The notes under the pieces: model-generated
The model's database searches: none
Told to the model about the DNA's origin: nothing
Seen by the model: only the letters and a program-made list of their open reading frames with translations
Shown here: positions 4,618-5,002 of the stretch, piece by piece
Position numbering within the stretch: position 1 is the first letter of the stretch
Layout: the number at the start of each line of letters is the position of its first letter
Origin: Nostoc cf. edaphicum LEGE 07299
GTDB lineage: Bacteria > Cyanobacteriota > Cyanobacteriia > Cyanobacteriales > Nostocaceae
NCBI RefSeq assembly: GCF_015207245.1
Contig: NZ_JADEXF010000368.1
Location: 1-5,002 of the forward strand
DNA length: 5,002 bases
Direction of reading: 5' to 3'
Made by a program: the position numbers and the translations under genes

Positions 4618-5002
4618 GTGACTTTTAGTACAGATGAAATTCAAAAACTGATCGCAGACATTGACAACTTACTTGCCAACGGTGGCAAGCGCCTGTCTAG
4701 ATTTCTGTCTGGTCAGGCGCAAGAGCCTAAAGAAGTTTTAGAGCGAATTCGCGACTTCTTGGTGAGGTTACAAGAAAAAGAAACATTAGAGAGCGACATC
4801 CCAAATCAGCCTTCTGAAGAACCGCGATCGCCTTTGTTAACAAAATTTATCGATCATGGTAATAACCAGTATCCACTACCGCCGCTCGAACCCATTCAGG
4901 AAGAGAGTACTGTTGGCGCAGGACAATTAAAAAATGAATTTTCGAGATTGATTCAGCCGTTGCGATCGGAATTAGAATTGCTTTTGCAAGAGCGAGCCAC
5001 TC
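4618..5002 (+). CDS. Uncharacterised protein, N-terminal part, probable coiled-coil (3' end outside window)
   Basis: The frame is open from GTG at 4618-4620 to the window edge, giving 128 residues. An in-frame TGA at 4588 excludes any longer start, no ATG or TTG lies between, and AAGG at 4606-4609 sits 8 bases before the GTG as a reasonable ribosome site. Residues about 5-55 (TDEIQKLIADIDNLLANGGK, then EVLERIRDFLVRLQEK) look helical and amphipathic. Residues 56-102 form a polar, proline-rich linker. From 103 onward (LKNEFSRLIQPLRSELELLL) heptad-like Leu spacing suggests the start of a coiled coil. No signal peptide or membrane segment is visible. I do not recognise a named family; the style fits long cyanobacterial coiled-coil proteins of unknown function. 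It is divergent from the CRP-family gene and has its own upstream motif block. Confidence 0.75.
   Translation, partial: MTFSTDEIQKLIADIDNLLANGGKRLSRFLSGQAQEPKEVLERIRDFLVRLQEKETLESDIPNQPSEEPRSPLLTKFIDHGNNQYPLPPLEPIQEESTVGAGQLKNEFSRLIQPLRSELELLLQERAT
4824..4831. repeat. HIP1 octamer in the GTG-start gene
   Basis: A perfect GCGATCGC falls in the codons for the proline-rich linker. A near copy (TGCGATCGGA) occurs close to the window end. Confidence 0.85.

Overview
The window looks like chromosomal DNA from a filamentous, Nostoc/Anabaena-type cyanobacterium. Four perfect copies of the octamer GCGATCGC (HIP1) occur in 5 kb. The non-coding DNA carries heptamer repeats (AATGACA), G-rich purine repeats and a small hairpin repeat of the kinds that litter heterocystous genomes, and the gene products have cyanobacterial character. 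This assignment comes from sequence features, not from a database match.

Layout. (1) Bases 1-1251, plus strand: the 3' part of a gene for a large c-type cytochrome related to di-haem cytochrome c peroxidases. Its 5' end lies outside the window. (2) Bases 1291-3985, minus strand: a compact, probably co-transcribed cluster read in the order CRP/FNR-family regulator (3985-3284), DUF2232-type multi-pass membrane protein (3270-2530), CobT-like (UPF0284/TIGR00303-type) phosphoribosyltransferase of corrinoid lower-ligand assembly (2466-1291). The first two genes are 13 bases apart. The second and third are separated by 63 bases that are largely a hairpin and a heptamer repeat. (3) Bases 3986-4617: a 632-base divergent intergenic region with no convincing gene. 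It holds a weak promoter candidate for the regulator, a 16-bp-period purine tandem repeat, a 12-bp perfect palindrome, a small hairpin repeat, and a block of overlapping inverted motifs just before the next gene. (4) Bases 4618-5002, plus strand: the 5' part of a gene of unknown function starting at GTG, with a helical N-terminus, a proline-rich linker and the start of a probable coiled coil.

How the genes may work together. The regulator keeps the cAMP-cassette Glu and Arg and the DNA-contacting Arg-Glu-x-x-x-Arg of classical CRP, so it is probably a cAMP-responsive activator of the SYCRP1/AnCrpA type. The two genes after it suggest a corrinoid-related pair: a membrane protein that could be a vitamin or base transporter subunit, and the CobT-like enzyme that would activate the base. 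The link between regulator and pair rests on gene order alone. The most unusual local feature is a stretch of intergenic-type repeat sequence that appears to sit in frame inside the cobT-like gene.
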